From Calliopum simillimum (lineage: Eukaryota > Arthropoda > Insecta > Diptera > Lauxaniidae): a DNA stretch of 64,000 nucleotides. Of the stretch, positions 35,145-47,374 are shown in pieces. The translations under genes were made by a program, and so were the position numbers. The DNA lies in contig OX638370.1 of the NCBI GenBank assembly GCA_951812925.1, forward strand, positions 37,265,948 to 37,329,947. The letters run 5' to 3'. How positions within the stretch are numbered: position 1 is the first letter of the stretch; every line of letters starts with the position of its first letter. A model generated the notes under the pieces. It did no database searches. It saw nothing but the letters and a program-made list of their open reading frames with translations, and was not told where the DNA came from.

Positions 35145-36025
35145 TTTTTTTCGAATATTTTGTAAAAATATTGCAAGAATTTTCTTAAGAGCTCTTCGAG
35201 CGCAATCCAGAACTTCAATCAGAACTTCTCTATGACAAAATTTTCATTTTTGGATACTTGGAAAAAAACCGAATATTTTTCTGATTTCTCGATTAAAATG
35301 AAAAGTACGAATATTTTGGAAAAATGTCACTAGGATTTTCTTTAGAACTCTCCGAGCGCAATGCAGAACTGCAATCAGAACTCCTTTACGATAAAATTTT
35401 AATTTTCGGATACTTAGAAAAAAACCGGATTTTTTTTATTGATTTTTCGATTAAAATGAAAAGTAAGAACATTTCGGAAAAATGTTACTAGGATTTTCCT
35501 TAGAACTATTCGAGCGCAATCCAGAACTCTAATTAGAGCTCCTCTACGATAACATTGTCTTTTTCGGATACTTGGAAAAAAACCGAAATTTTTTCTGATT
35601 TTTCGATTAAAATTAAAAGTGCGAATATTTTGGAAAAATGTTACCATGATTTTCTTTAGAACTCCTTGAGCGCAATCCAGAACTCCAATCAAAACTCCTC
35701 TATGATAAAATTTTAATTTTCGTATAACTACTTAGAAAAAAACCGAAAATATTTCTGATTTTTCGATTAAAGTGAAGAGAGCGAATATTTTCGAAAAATG
35801 TTACAAAGATTTTCTTACGGATTCTTCGAGCGCAATCCGGAACTCGTATCGGAACTCCTCTAAAAAACTCCTTTTCAGATACTTGGAAAAAAAACCGAAA
35901 ATTTTTCAGATTTCTCGATTAAAATGAAAAATACGAATATTTTGGAAAAATGTTACAAAGATTTTCTTAAGAATTCTTCGAGCGCTATCCAGAACTCTAT
36001 GTAATCAGAACTCTTTTTTTTGCAA
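35145..36025 (+). repeat. Tandem array, six ~156-bp units
   Basis: The word CGAGCGCAATCCAGAACT and variants starts near 35198, 35354, 35512, 35668, 35828 and 35980 (spacing 152-160). Each unit has GAATATTTTGGAAAAATGTTAC, AGAACTC-type words, AATTTTCGGATACTTGG, AAAAAACCGAA and TGATTTTTCGATTAAAATGA. Diverged fragments lie at 3390-3560 and 4195-4285. The minus-strand open frame at 35414-35692 comes from the repeat. Confidence 0.88.
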
Positions 36026-36651
36026 GAAATATTTTTATAATTTTTTTTTTTTTTTAATTTAAAAAATATAAAGAATTCCAGAACTCTTTCTTGTGAGCTC
36101 AAAAATGTTATCAGAACTCATCTACATACGTGAAAAAAGTGACGCTAAGCAAAATTTCGAATTTTGTGAAAGAACTCCAGAACTATTCCCAACGAACCCA
36201 GAACTCAAAAAAAACTTCACATGAGTCCCATAATTAACATAATAAGGAATTCTGTTCCTTTCATATGCTATGACTTTTGTACCTGAATTTGTTTTAGTAG
36301 TAAATTTTTATAGATAAACATAAAAATGGAACCGAAAAATTTTCTAGAAATTATGCGCATCTCAATCTTATCACAATTTTACATTTTAAATCAAAACACT
36401 GATGTCGTGTTAAATCGTCGAAATTGTAACTCGGCAGCACTATTGGAATGGCAACTAAAATAAGTGGCGGTTGGTTTAAAGTAGAGTTGTCAATTTGGCA
36501 ACGCAACTGAAATGCGTTGCCATACGCAATAGGGGCCATAGTATAACTTGCAAATGCGTCTTTAAAAGCCTACCGCATCTGAAAGCCTTCAAATTTGTTC
36601 TCAAAATTCAAGGCTTTATGACATTAAGAAATCGTTATTATTACTAGATTC
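36026..36651. other. AT-rich sequence with GAACTC words
   Basis: 36060-36210 has scattered CCAGAACTC words like decayed array units; the rest is unremarkable. Confidence 0.4.
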
Positions 36652-36776
36652 GTCCAATGGTCAAAATTCGACCACAAATGTATCAAATAATTTTGGTACT
36701 TTTTGGACACTTAGTATTTTTTTTTGCTATTTAGTACAAAATAGATACGCTCATTTATCATCGCTGGTACAATGAG
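36652..36776 (-). repeat. ~420-bp dispersed repeat, copy C (truncated)
   Basis: Minus strand: only the last ~125 bp (GATAAATGAGC...GATTCTAGT-like end). Confidence 0.75.
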
Positions 36777-37451
36777 AAGTTAATAAATTTTTCTAAAAAT
36801 TTGCAAGTTGTATTTAAAGTTGATTACGTATTTCTTCGACCGAATTATATAATACAATATCTGAACTTCCATTCAAAAAAATTTTAAAAATACTATATGA
36901 CTAAATAAATAAACAAAACAACTCAAAATGTTTACACCAAACAAACAAAAGAAATAACAAAAATTTAAGTAAACGTTAGACGTACCTACGGCATACGCGC
37001 TTATACCTTTGTATGTCGAACTTAAGTCACGGCATATTTTGCAACGCGTAAGTGCATATTTTACTAGAAATAATGTGTTTTTTTTTCTTTTTGTGATGTA
37101 CCATGCTATAGTTGCTGTTTTCCTATTTTTGTATTCATAAATGCAACACCCATATTAAGCATGAGTTGATGAAAGACCTCCACATGATAAAAAACAAAAT
37201 TAGCTAAATGGAAAAAACGATGAAAAAAAAAACAGATTGAGTCTGCATTTCCCTTGTCTTGAATTTAAAATAGATGCCGTCGCATCTTTGATTTGTTTGC
37301 ACTTCAAACTAAAGTGGTATCTATACGGAGAAAAAATTATTTTTAATTTTTGCTCACGATTTTAACCATCATCGTACGAATCGTATTTTTTGCATGTGAC
37401 CGCATGCACAACTTTTTTAAGTTATTTTACAATTTTGGAATTTTTATTATT
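36777..37451. other. AT-rich sequence; one possible TIR end
   Basis: ATACGGAGAAAAAATTATTT at 37325 resembles the left end of the 21694-22403 element; no partner end found before copy D. Confidence 0.35.
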
Positions 37452-37797
37452 ACTAGAATCGTTTAGTGGTCAAAATTCGACCACAAATGTATCAAATAAT
37501 TTTGGTACAAAATAAAACAGCTCATTTATCATCCCTGGTACAATGACAAATGTGAAATGTAAACAAAACATGAAACACGAACAGTGCTGTTTGCTCTTTT
37601 TAGCTCTGTGTTATCGCGTATTTTGTTGTTGATTTTGAAAAATTTGTAGTTATTTTTGGCAGGATTAAAGGCAATATATTAAAATTTTTTTAACTTGGTG
37701 CACATCTACACACAAATAGCTTTCTAAGAGTGTATAATTCAAAGTCGTACTCCATTTCTAACATAGTAAAAAAAGGCGGACACATTTTTGTCTTGCG
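37452..37797 (-). repeat. ~420-bp dispersed repeat, copy D
   Basis: Minus strand; lacks the GCTATTTGGTACTTTTTGG segment (internal deletion near 37507). It ends next to a LINE RNase H remnant at 37800. Confidence 0.8.
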
Positions 37798-37804
37798 CAT
37801 TAGT

Positions 37805-38081
37805 ATATAGATTACGAACAAAATACATAAAGATTAATGTCAGCGGCAGTGGGTTCAAACGTGATTCTCCAGGGAGGAATAATAATATAATCATAAAACG
37901 GGACTTCCAACTATGGTTTACTAATGTGTCCGAAAAGGAAGACGATACCGCAGGTGTTGAACTCGTGGGACCCCAAAAAGCAATTGCAAGGGGAAAAACA
38001 GCCTCCATTTTTCAGGCGGAGGTCCATGTTTTAGAGCGATTTGCTAGAAAATATCTAGAGCACCATTATCAACGACACTAA
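37805..38081 (+). pseudogene. LINE RNase H domain remnant
   Basis: The frame reads LWFTNVSEKEDDTAGVELVG, then AIARGKTASIFQAEVHVLER. This matches the start of the RNase H domain of I/Jockey-type LINEs (usual FTDGSK...GAGVE...G...S-FQAEV). The catalytic FTDGS Asp is replaced (FTNVS), while the FQAE Glu is kept. Truncated at both ends; no reverse transcriptase next to it. Confidence 0.68.
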
Positions 38082-38780
38082 GGACTACCGTTGAGGTATT
38101 TGAGAAATTTTGCGAAATCGTTGAAAATTTTTGACAAAAAAAACCGATGCGTTTTCGATATACTTACTTCCAAAATTTTTTCCTTGAATGAAATGAACCG
38201 TAGAGCACACAATTAAATTCTGCATATTCTAAAAAAAAAAAATTGTTACAATTGGCCCACAGGAACCAAAGTAATGAGCGTTTTGCTAAAACACGAAAAT
38301 CCCATGACTTTTGTCAAATATCCCACAGTTCAAGATAACCGGTTTCGGGCAAAATAAAAAAATACGTAGGTATTTAGTCAAATCGTGTAAAATACTATGC
38401 GAAAAAGTTTCAGCAAGATCGGTGATGGTCAATTTGAAAGTTAGTTCGTTCCCTCTCAGAATCTGTCATATACATTTTTTTAGACAATCAAGCGACTTCA
38501 AAAACTTTAATGTCGTTTTCAAAGTTAGTCTGCGAGTATTTTGAAGTTCTCTAAGCCCTAAGATTCTGATCTGGATACTATGATACGAGGGCAGGGTGAC
38601 CAAATTTTAAAAATTCCTAAACGGGACATTCTTGAATAATTGCCTAAAAAACAACAGAGATAGAAAGTGAGAGTCTTTTAAAAGGTCAAAGCGGGACATT
38701 AAAAATGAAGGGATAAAGGGATTTGATATAAATGTACATTTTCACAAGAGAAGAATTTGTTCTGCTTTTTTGCACTTTTT
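38082..38780. other. AT-rich sequence, nothing recognised
   Basis: GCAGGGTGACCAAATTTTAA at 38590 resembles a transposon end; no partner seen. Confidence 0.35.
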
Positions 38781-39035
38781 TAAGGGAACGTCTTCGATTT
38801 GACGATGTTTTTTATAAATCGATACAAATAAGTCGGAAATATTCAATAAATTTTTTCGATGGATCATTTCGTTTTCGAGATATCAAGGATTAAAGTATAC
38901 GAGAATATTGAAGAACTTTCAAGAAAACTTAGATTTGACTATGTTTTCACATAAAACGACCAAAACTTAGTCAAAAAAATTAAATAAAATTTGTCGATGT
39001 CTCGTTTTCGAGATATTGAGATTTAAGTCTTTCAA
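38781..39035 (+). repeat. Two tandem ~135-bp units (CTCGTTTTCGAGATAT)
   Basis: GATTTGACGATGTTTTTTAT...ATTTCGTTTTCGAGATATCA (38797-38884) and GATTTGACTATGTTTTCACA...TGTCTCGTTTTCGAGATATT (38932-39018); diverged. Confidence 0.6.
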
Positions 39036-39449
39036 ACCTCTAAAGGATCTTGGGATCAAGTTCAGTTGTTATAAAGCGTAAAGGGCCCTGTGCTTGCAGT
39101 CGATACCTTTCCAAGAATGGTCTGAATATGAAAATCTTTTTGATTTTGGCATGAAACGTAATAACGTACCAAATTTTAGCGCAATCGGAGGGGTTGTGGC
39201 GATTCTTGTTGGGAGGTGGACTTGTTTTTTAATTATTATAGCCTTATAAACAACTATGCCAAGTTTCAAGCCCACAACAATTTTTACTCGCTAGGTTTCT
39301 AGATTCCACCGCAACAGTGACGGTATACTAAAATATTTTAGAACTGTTTTGGGAATGTGAGATGCTGCACAAAAGATCTTATTAGGTCACAAGAGAAAAA
39401 AAAGCCTCACTCTGATAAAATGGATGGTCGGACCAATAACTTTTAGCTA

Positions 39450-39562
39450 AGCCTGCCAGACCTCTGGGTGCTCTCTGCAATGACTTCTGTAGAAGCTCTC
39501 GTGAAAAAGGGGAGGAAAATGTTGAGCACTCCATCTGGCATTGTTCTGTCCTCTGTAGGTGG
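39450..39562 (+). pseudogene. LINE C-terminal zinc-knuckle remnant
   Basis: The frame starting near 39477 reads CNDFCRSSREKGEENVEH, then SIWHCSVLCR, like the Cys/His motif (C-x-x-C ... ENVEHLL-HC) found after RNase H in I/Jockey-type LINEs. It is probably from the same family as 37805-38081, 1.4 kb away. The minus-strand frames here are shadows. Confidence 0.5.
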
Positions 39563-39911
39563 TGATGAGCAAACCAAGTCCATAACAGACTTAGTCTTCG
39601 ACATTGAGTCTTGCTCTTGGTTTTGATATTGAGCATTGGTCTTGGGCATTAAGTCTCGGTCTCGGAAAAAATTTCTAAAGATTGTTGAGTATTCAATGTT
39701 TCCAAATCTTATTTTTTCAAAGCAGTTGGGTTTTCAAGATGCCAAATTCCGAATTGAGAGATGATTTTATGCTCGAAAAGGCCGTGACACACCTATTAAC
39801 TATAAATGACCAATACATAATTATAGTCTTGGTCTTGATGATCACCTTGACCAAGTTCGTAACAGTCTTGCTCTCGAAAAAATATCAAAACTAAGGCTAA
39901 TTTTGCCCATC
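39563..39911. repeat. hAT-type MITE candidate (TGATGAGCAAA / TTTGCCCATCA)
   Basis: TGATGAGCAAACC at the left, AATTTTGCCCATCA at the right. Inside are CTTGGTTTTGATATTGAGCA-type words and CTTGGTCTTGATGATCACC. Inserted directly after the zinc-knuckle remnant. Related fragments: 14184-14330, 47250-47374. Confidence 0.5.
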
Positions 39912-40784
39912 ACTATCTTTAGGAACAGATTTATGCGGTTGAGAGGAAAGTTTTTGAATAATATGGACTGTTTAGTCAACACAAGGTTCATAACTTAATT
40001 TTATTTAATAAGGAATCTAAGTGTGTTTGCTAATAGGGGAACTTAATTTTAGTTTTTCTCAAAGATACAACTATTGGACTAAGCATGTCCGTTTACTGGA
40101 CAGTACGTCTTACCAAACCTAACTATGATTACGATATTTTTAGCTAGAAGCAATAGTATATTATGTGTGAAAGATTAAGGAAATCTCTTGTTGTACTAAT
40201 AGTATATGTACTTTAGTCAAACAACCACAAAAAAAAGGTCAGTTTTTACCTTACGCACACAAATAATATTTTATTTGAAATTAAGTAAAAAGGTAGCAGC
40301 AAATCCATCAAAAAGTAACAATTTCCTAATGTACCCTTGGGAGTGTCGCGTAACATAACAGGAAGCAATACATTAACGCATATGAAGCGAAAATTAATTG
40401 TTTTAAATTTCCTTTACTTTTTTCTAATGATTTTGCATATTGTAAATGGATATAAAAATAAAAGTGGAGTAAATAAAAACGCAAATAAAGGTGCAACGCC
40501 ATAAAGAAAAATTAAAGCAAATAAATGGAAAGACACGTGCAAAAAGCAACAACAAAAATGAAACCTATTAAAATTTCTAACCCCTCCCTACACCGCAATA
40601 ATAGGTGACTTTAAATGTCAGCGCTAAAAATTACTAATCATATAAAAAAAATGTCTATATTGAAGGTATGTTTTCGGCGCACAATATATGAAGATATTGT
40701 AAAGTCATTTGAGAATCAATACGTAAAACTATGCAAAACTAGAATATGTACGAGGAGTAGGTTCTTTAGGATATGCTGACAAAT
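39912..40784. other. AT-rich sequence, nothing recognised
   Basis: No frame over 60 codons with a motif. Confidence 0.4.
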
Positions 40785-41209
40785 ACGCCAGACAAAAATT
40801 TGTCGTCCTTTTTTTACTATGTTAGAAATGGAGCACGACTTTGAATTATATACCATTAGAAAGGTATTTGTGTGTAAATGTGCACAACGTTACATTTTTT
40901 TCAATATTTTGTCATTAAGCTAGGTACAAGTAAATGCAATATTTTCAATATTAACGACAAAATACGCGGTCACACAGAGCTGAAAAGAGTATACAGCACA
41001 TAGAGAAAGTCAAAAAGCTGACTGACACTGACTTCATGTTTTTTGTTTTCTTTTCGTTTCACATTTGTCATTGTACCAGGGATGATAAATGAGCTTTTCT
41101 ATTTTGTACCAAACAGCAAAAAAAGTACTAAAACTGTCCAAAAAGTATAGTAATAAAATTATTTAATACATTTGTGGTCAAATTTTGAACACTAGGCGAT
41201 TCTAGTTTT
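40785..41209 (+). repeat. ~420-bp dispersed repeat, copy E (full length)
   Basis: CGCCAGACAAAAATTTGTCG...TACCAGGGATGATAAATGAG...GGCGATTCTAGTTT. The most complete uninterrupted copy. Confidence 0.88.
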
Positions 41210-43264
41210 AATGAAATTACCATAGCGACCTTGTGACCTTGCCTTCATTAAAATGTATTGCTATACATTGAAATATCTGGGCCATATCTTAGATAAAAAA
41301 CATTTTTTTGGACCTACATCATGCGAAAAATCTCAAAATCGATAGTCTCTTAATACATTGTTCGAGATTATGTGTAGCATACTTCGCTGCGTTAAATGCC
41401 TTTTGGACATACAAGGCTACCCTCGAACCCATAATTCAATCATTTTTCTGATGAACTAAGCTTTCTCTTTGCATAGGAAAAAATAACAAGAGCCTGGCTA
41501 ATTCAACTTAGACTTTTTTTTAACTTCATCCAATTGAAACCACTCTTTAGTTTAGTTTAATATAAAACTAGTAATGGTGTTACCTTTGTCCTGGCAAAAA
41601 TATAGTATATTTTATTTACTGGATCAAGAGTTAATATAAAATTTTCTGGTCTAATTTTGCAATCTCAACATTGTTGCAAAAGGTTTTAGTTTCGTGAACT
41701 TATTAAATAATATCACATACTCGATTCGCCTATGTCAAATATATCATTTGTTAATTATTACCAAATTTTGGTATCTACACGCATGATCATATTGTTTTTT
41801 CGGTGTACCAAATTTGTATATTGCACGTTTAGAGTCTATGACTCTAATGTAGATACTAGGATGTAAAGGCAATGAAAGAGCAGATTGCTTATCCAAGGTG
41901 TGCTTTCCTGAAAAGTTTCAGTTCATTAGTTCCGAAATGACTACCATTTTTTCATCAGATCTGGTTTTTGAGACAATTTTCCAAAGATCTAAAAAACCGA
42001 ATTATTTATATTTAGGATAAATGAAAAATCTTATTAAAATTTAAATGAACTGCCCCCTCAAAGTTCTTGAATTGTTAATATGTAGAGAAAAAAAATATCA
42101 CCACATCGAAGAATATAATTTAATAGCTGTGAATCAGTGAACTTTTCTTTTGAAAACTGGCGTTCATCATATAACGCGCACATTTTTGTGCCCTTCACTA
42201 TATACTTTGGGTACTTAAATTTACTTTTCCTTAAATCATCTTACGTCTATATACAATTTTTTATTAAGTTTCTTACTAAACCAAAACTTGAATTACTTCA
42301 TGTAAAAACATTATTATCTTCATCATAAATATTAACTTAGTAATTGTGTTTTTTTTTTGTTGTCTTAATTTTGCAAAACCTCAGTTTAATCGGTCGATTA
42401 GTCATTTCGCACCAAAGACAATAAAAGCAACAACTTTAACAACAAAAACTATCATCACCAGCGTGTACTGTAATCTCAGACGACGCTTTAGGAGATTCCA
42501 GTTTCTCACTTTAATCTTTTGTTTACACGCTCCCAACTAACCTGTAATGTAGTTTTACCGTCATATTTCTCGGACGCTTGTTCTGTCTGTCTGTTTGTCG
42601 TTTTGTCTCTGGCATTTTTTGCCGGTCAGTCGTATCTTTTGAAAGAAAGAAAAAAAAAAAATTCAACGTAATGTTTTCTGTTTGTTTCTTTTGAATTTTT
42701 TGCGTCATTAATATTTTCTTTTGCATCTCAACATTAAAACCTTTGCGTTTCGTTTCGTTTTTTTTCTTTCTTGGAATTTATAATGACCAAGCTGTTCAAC
42801 CAGTGTTCCAGACTCGGTTAGTCCAGTTTGTTGATGATTTACAAAATCGCACATGTTTTTTATTTGAACAACAACTACGAGTACATACTATAATTCACAA
42901 AAAAAAAAACATTATTTTTACTGTCGCAATGTTTTATTGTCGCCATTGTTTTACTAAGCCATTACTAATTGTTCGTCTTTATACCAGACTGAATTGTCTT
43001 TGTAAATCGGTCTTTAAATTGTATAATAGAAATAGTATAGACGGCTGTAAAGAAAGTTCTCTAACTTACTTTAAGTCTATTTAAAAAAACGAACTTATTT
43101 TCTTTTGCATACTATACGTCAGACTGGTGCCCTTGGTAGCAATGATTTTCGTTTTAAAACAGCGCTTTAGTTGTTTTAAGTCATTAAAAAGCAAAGAAAC
43201 TTTTGGACAATTGCAGAACTAATCAGATTTCATTATAAAACTACATACATAACTGATTAAAGCT
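41210..43264. other. AT-rich sequence with one repeat remnant
   Basis: 41566-41605 (ACTAGTAATGGTGTTACC..., GTCCTGGC) is a short DINE-like 5' end. 42580-42600 is a CTGTCTGTCTGTTTG microsatellite. Nothing else is supported. Confidence 0.4.
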
Positions 43265-43490
43265 TACACTCTAAATAAAACTGTGTGAAATTTCACAGAA
43301 ACTATGTTAAGAGGGAGTCACAATAATGTATAATACATTTTCAAAAAGTAATATGTAATATCTTCTCACAAAATATGTAATATTTCACTCATATACATCA
43401 ACCAACGACCCTCTCATTTCAGCGTAAATTTTACTCAGTTTCTCTATTTACACACAGTTTGTGTAAAATTTTACACAGTTTTATTATAGC
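43265..43490. repeat. Hairpin MITE, ~225 bp (AAAACTGTGTGAAATTTCAC)
   Basis: ATAAAACTGTGTGAAATTTC at the left against GAAAATTTTACACAGTTTTAT-like sequence at the right (43462-43486), inverted; subterminal words CACAGAAAC/GTTTGTGT continue the symmetry. Confidence 0.65.
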
Positions 43491-43729
43491 GTTAAGACTA
43501 AGCCTTGCACAATATCCCTTAATGCAACAGATTCTTCATTCAAGTACGGAAAGCGATACACCAATTAGAGAAAAGCACAGTTTTGCACCCATGAGAAATT
43601 CAAAAATATTCTTAAAATATGTAGACGTTAAAGAAAAAATACCCATTTCTCGTTGTTTTATTTCAGCATGTCAGATTTTTTTAATCGATTTTCGAAGTTT
43701 TTAAATCCACTGCACAAAAAATAACAAAA

Positions 43730-44146
43730 ACTAGAATCGCCTAATGGTCAAAAATTTGAACATAAATGCATTAAATTTATTTTGGTACTTTTTGGACAGT
43801 TTTAGTACTTTTTTTGCTATTTGGTACAAATCATTAAAGCTCATTTATACAATGACAATACAATGACAAATATGAAACGAAAAGAAAAACATGAAGTCAG
43901 CGTCAGTCAGCTTTTTTTCTTTCTCTTTGTGCTGTATTCTCTTTTCAGCTGTGTGACCGCTTATTTTGTCGTTGTGAATCTTAAAAAATTTGCATTTAAT
44001 TTTCCCTGGCTTCATGGCAAAATATTAAAATAATTTTAACTTTGAGCACATCTACACACAAATACCTTTCAAATGGTTTATAATTGAAAGTCGTGCTCCA
44101 TTTCTAACATATTATAAAAGGTAGGACAAATTTTTGTCTTGCGTAT
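43730..44146 (-). repeat. ~420-bp dispersed repeat, copy F (full length)
   Basis: Minus strand; complete. The open frame at 43821-44033 is read-through of the repeat and not a gene. Confidence 0.87.
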
Positions 44147-44984
44147 TAATATATAAATGATCCTTTCATCTGAGGTGCATCATTTGTAAATCGTTGTCCA
44201 CGCATCTTTCTTTGATTCTTGGTAACAAAAAGAAGTTATTGAGTCGGGTCTGTAAGGCGGATTACCTACCATTTCGATATTTTCAGTGCTCAAATACATG
44301 CTTGTTACAGCCGATGAGTGAGAACTTGCATTGTACATAGTGGTACAAAATGATTTTTCGCATTGGATTAGTTTCTTTCAATTAGTCGAAAACTTTTGGC
44401 AAACAAATGGTCATGTACCACGCTAAATTAACGGTCTTTTGATTTTCAAGATAATAACCACTTGAACGGTTTTGCTTGCAACGCTCCGACCTCGCACAAC
44501 TTTTGTTGGATTTCCTTTATATACTCTGGTCCTGGATGTTGCTTTTAAGTGATTCGTCAGACATTTTTTTTTTTTTTTTTCTTCGAAACCTCACTTACCC
44601 ATTGATGACCAAAAAACAGGTTTTTGGAACGAAAATTCCTGCTAAAAACAGGACAAATAGACTTGTTACACATTACATTATGATCGCATAAAAGACAACA
44701 CCCATTTATTTTTGTGATCTTTTTTTCAAACATAAGATAATCCCTTAGTCAACAAAACTGTTAAGATGTCAACCGGGTAATTAATCACTTCAAAAGTAAA
44801 CAACATCTTGGGTATTCTCAACACGGAAAGATTTTGTTGACGTTTTGTATATTGAGTCACATTTTATAAGATGACTAATACTGTGCATTTCCAAAGCTTC
44901 ACTCCACATGTGTAAGGGTGGTCACCACTATCACTCTCTTCATCATTCTCCTACGATCTCGCTACTTCTTAAAATAAAATTTTA
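44147..44984. other. AT-rich sequence, nothing recognised
   Basis: No gene or repeat boundary; gradually less AT-rich towards the putative promoter. Confidence 0.35.
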
Positions 44985-45340
44985 ATTTGCTCCTGCTGAG
45001 CAATACAAATGTTTACAAATCGCGCGATCTTACATCACTCACAGACAAATTGCCGCTTTTCGTTTAAGCGATGCGGTATGATTGTTTAGTTTAATTTCCG
45101 CTGGCAACGCTTTATAACCTTTTTTGTTTCTTTCTTTGCGCAAGCGCAACAACGTCGTTGTCAACAATTTTCGTCATCGTGATTTTGTGCACCGCGTTCG
45201 CATTGGAAAACATTTTTATTTTACTTCGAATTATCGCCTGCCTCGCTACTGATCTTCTTTGCTTCAGATGCGGATGCGCAGTTTCAATGTAATGAACTTT
45301 AACGGTGTACACTGCGCATGCGTGCGTGTTGAGTGTTGAG
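44985..45340 (+). promoter_or_regulatory. Candidate promoter region upstream of Vrp1
   Basis: This block is clearly richer in GC and CpG than the kilobases around it (for example GCGCGATC, GCGCAAGCGCAACAACGTCG, CTGCGCATGCGTGCGTG). It is free of recognisable repeats and includes GCTTTATAACC near 45108 and GAGTGTTGAGTG near 45330. Unique, CpG-richer sequence just upstream of a candidate first exon suggests a promoter. No single core element is decisive. Confidence 0.3.
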
Positions 45341-45626
45341 TGATAATTGAGTTATCATTATTATAATTAAAAAAATACAAATAGTTTTCACAAAATAATT
45401 AGCGCAAACAAATTTTTAAAAAGAAATTAATAAATTATTTAATAAAAAATTCGAAAAAAACTTAATTAGTGAAAGATCAGTGATTGTGATCTTGATCGTG
45501 AACGTTTAAATATTTCGTTGTATACTCCAATTATAAAAAAAAAAGTTGGCAAAAAAACTTAAACTTATTTTCACAAAATTATTTAATTAAATAATTAAAC
45601 AAAAACATAAAAAAAAACACCAAAAG
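45340..45626 (+). other. Candidate non-coding first exon (5' UTR) of Vrp1
   Basis: The Vrp1 ATG lies immediately after a splice acceptor, so a non-coding exon must lie upstream. The best candidate ends CACCAAAAG followed by GTACAT (donor at 45627). It follows an AT-rich stretch with many stop codons, lies downstream of a CpG-richer block, and would give CCAAAAG-ATGG around the start codon after splicing over a 6.25-kb intron. The 5' limit is a guess. RNA reads spanning 45626 to 51877 would settle it. Confidence 0.35.
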
Positions 45627-46436
45627 GTACATATTTATATTAATTTTTCCACTTACACCAAACCCAAGAATTTTGTATATAAGTATTCCTTATGTTTAAC
45701 TTATATTTATATGTATTAGTCATTTTATTATTTATTTATTTACTTGTTTTTCTCAATGATTCCAATGATTTTTTATCGACTGACTCACTCATTCATGCGC
45801 ACATGATTTGCATTTATAATTAATTGTAATTTTAAGCATTGAACAAGTTCGCTAAAAATTTCAATTCAATAATTGGGACGTGTTTTGTAAATAAAAACTT
45901 TTGATATTTCTGTTATCGCTGTTTCTTGATTCGTTAAATAATTCTTGCTCAAAATGTATTGACATTTTTTTACACAAAGTTCTCGACATGAAGCTTTAAA
46001 ACTTCAAGATCAAGGTAATGACATTTTAAAGGAAATGTCAAAGTCATTGGCAAAATTATAAATTAAGCCTTGCAGATTATAGGTTTAAAGAGGTTTACTT
46101 TAACAATAAAATCTTTCCAAGCTAGGTTCTGGGAAGTCAACACAATTCAAGTACGTTTCTTTTACGTGTAGTAATGTCATTTTTAAGGTTTAGCTCTGGT
46201 TTTCGAGACATTCAAGTTTGAAAATTGGACATAAAGACTCAAAAATACGCATTTTTCTGGCTATTTGCAACCATTTATTTAACAGATACATATACAGTTC
46301 AATAAAATTTATTCGTTTCCTGAGATATTTTCCACTTTTTCTAACTTACGACTTCAGAAAGAATAGAGAAGTGCTCTCTTGTTAATAAAATGTTACTCAT
46401 ACGACATAGTGTACGTAATTAAATAAAAAAAAATTA

Positions 46437-46832
46437 ATTTGTCCTACCTTTTTTACAATGTTAGAAATGGAGCATGACTTTGAATTATACACCATTAGAA
46501 AGGAATTTGTGTGTAAATGTGCACAAAGTTAAAACTATTTTAATATTTTGCCATTAAGCCAGGTAAAATTAAACTCAAATTTTTCAATATTAACAACGAC
46601 AAAATACTGAAAAGAGGATACAGCACAAAGAGAACGACAAAAAGCTGACTTACACTGACTTCATGTTTTCTGTTTTCTTTTCATTTCACATTTGTCATTA
46701 TACCAGGGATGATAAATGAGCTATTCTGTTTTGTACCAAATAGCAATAAAAGTACTAAAACTGTTGAAAAAGTACCAAAATTGTTTAATACTTACATTTG
46801 TGATCAAATTTTGACCATTAGGCGATTCTAGT
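46437..46832 (+). repeat. ~420-bp dispersed repeat, copy G
   Basis: Lacks the first ~20 bases; lies in the putative 5' intron of Vrp1. Ends GGCGATTCTAGT. Confidence 0.85.
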
Positions 46833-47249
46833 AAACTTTGAAATAACTTTTGCAAATATTACGATAAATTGTAAATTTTCTCACCATTTTAAAGATAAAA
46901 CCTTACGCTTTTTGGAAAAGCTATGTTTTTTTTACATATAAGTATATGTGACGATCTTTGTGGAATTTTAAAACTTGAATATTTCGAAAACCAAAGTTGA
47001 ACCGTAAAAATTATTATTATTATCATGGAACTTTGCTTGTTTGAATTGTGTTCACTGCTTATAATCGTCAAGGTCTGAGTCTAAGTTTCTGACCACCTAG
47101 AGTGTACGACAGCCTTACACGATCGTTTTAGGGTTTTAGGCAGAAAATATTATACAGCGGGTAGATCGCTATGGACATTGAAAGGTGCATTCGATAAGAT
47201 AAACTTTAACAAACTGAATTAAGTGTGTTCTAGTTTCTTATGGAATTAA

Positions 47250-47374
47250 ACCCCGGTCATTATCAAGGAAACAGTCTTCGGTTTGATTTTTTTCTGGACT
47301 GTTAGGGTTTTGGCCTTGAATATTAAGTATTGGTCTTGAAAAATTACCAAAACTAAAACTGATATTGCTCATCA
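47250..47374 (+). repeat. hAT-type MITE fragment (ATTGCTCATCA end)
   Basis: TTGGCCTTGAATATTAAGTA, TTGGTCTTG, ending ACTGATATTGCTCATCA; matches the right end of 39563-39911. Confidence 0.45.

Noticed and set aside
35145..36025. CRISPR array
   Set aside because: Units are ~156 bp, diverged and contiguous without unique spacers; the host is a eukaryote.
43821..44033. 70-codon frame
   Set aside because: Lies entirely in repeat copy F; frame not kept in other copies.
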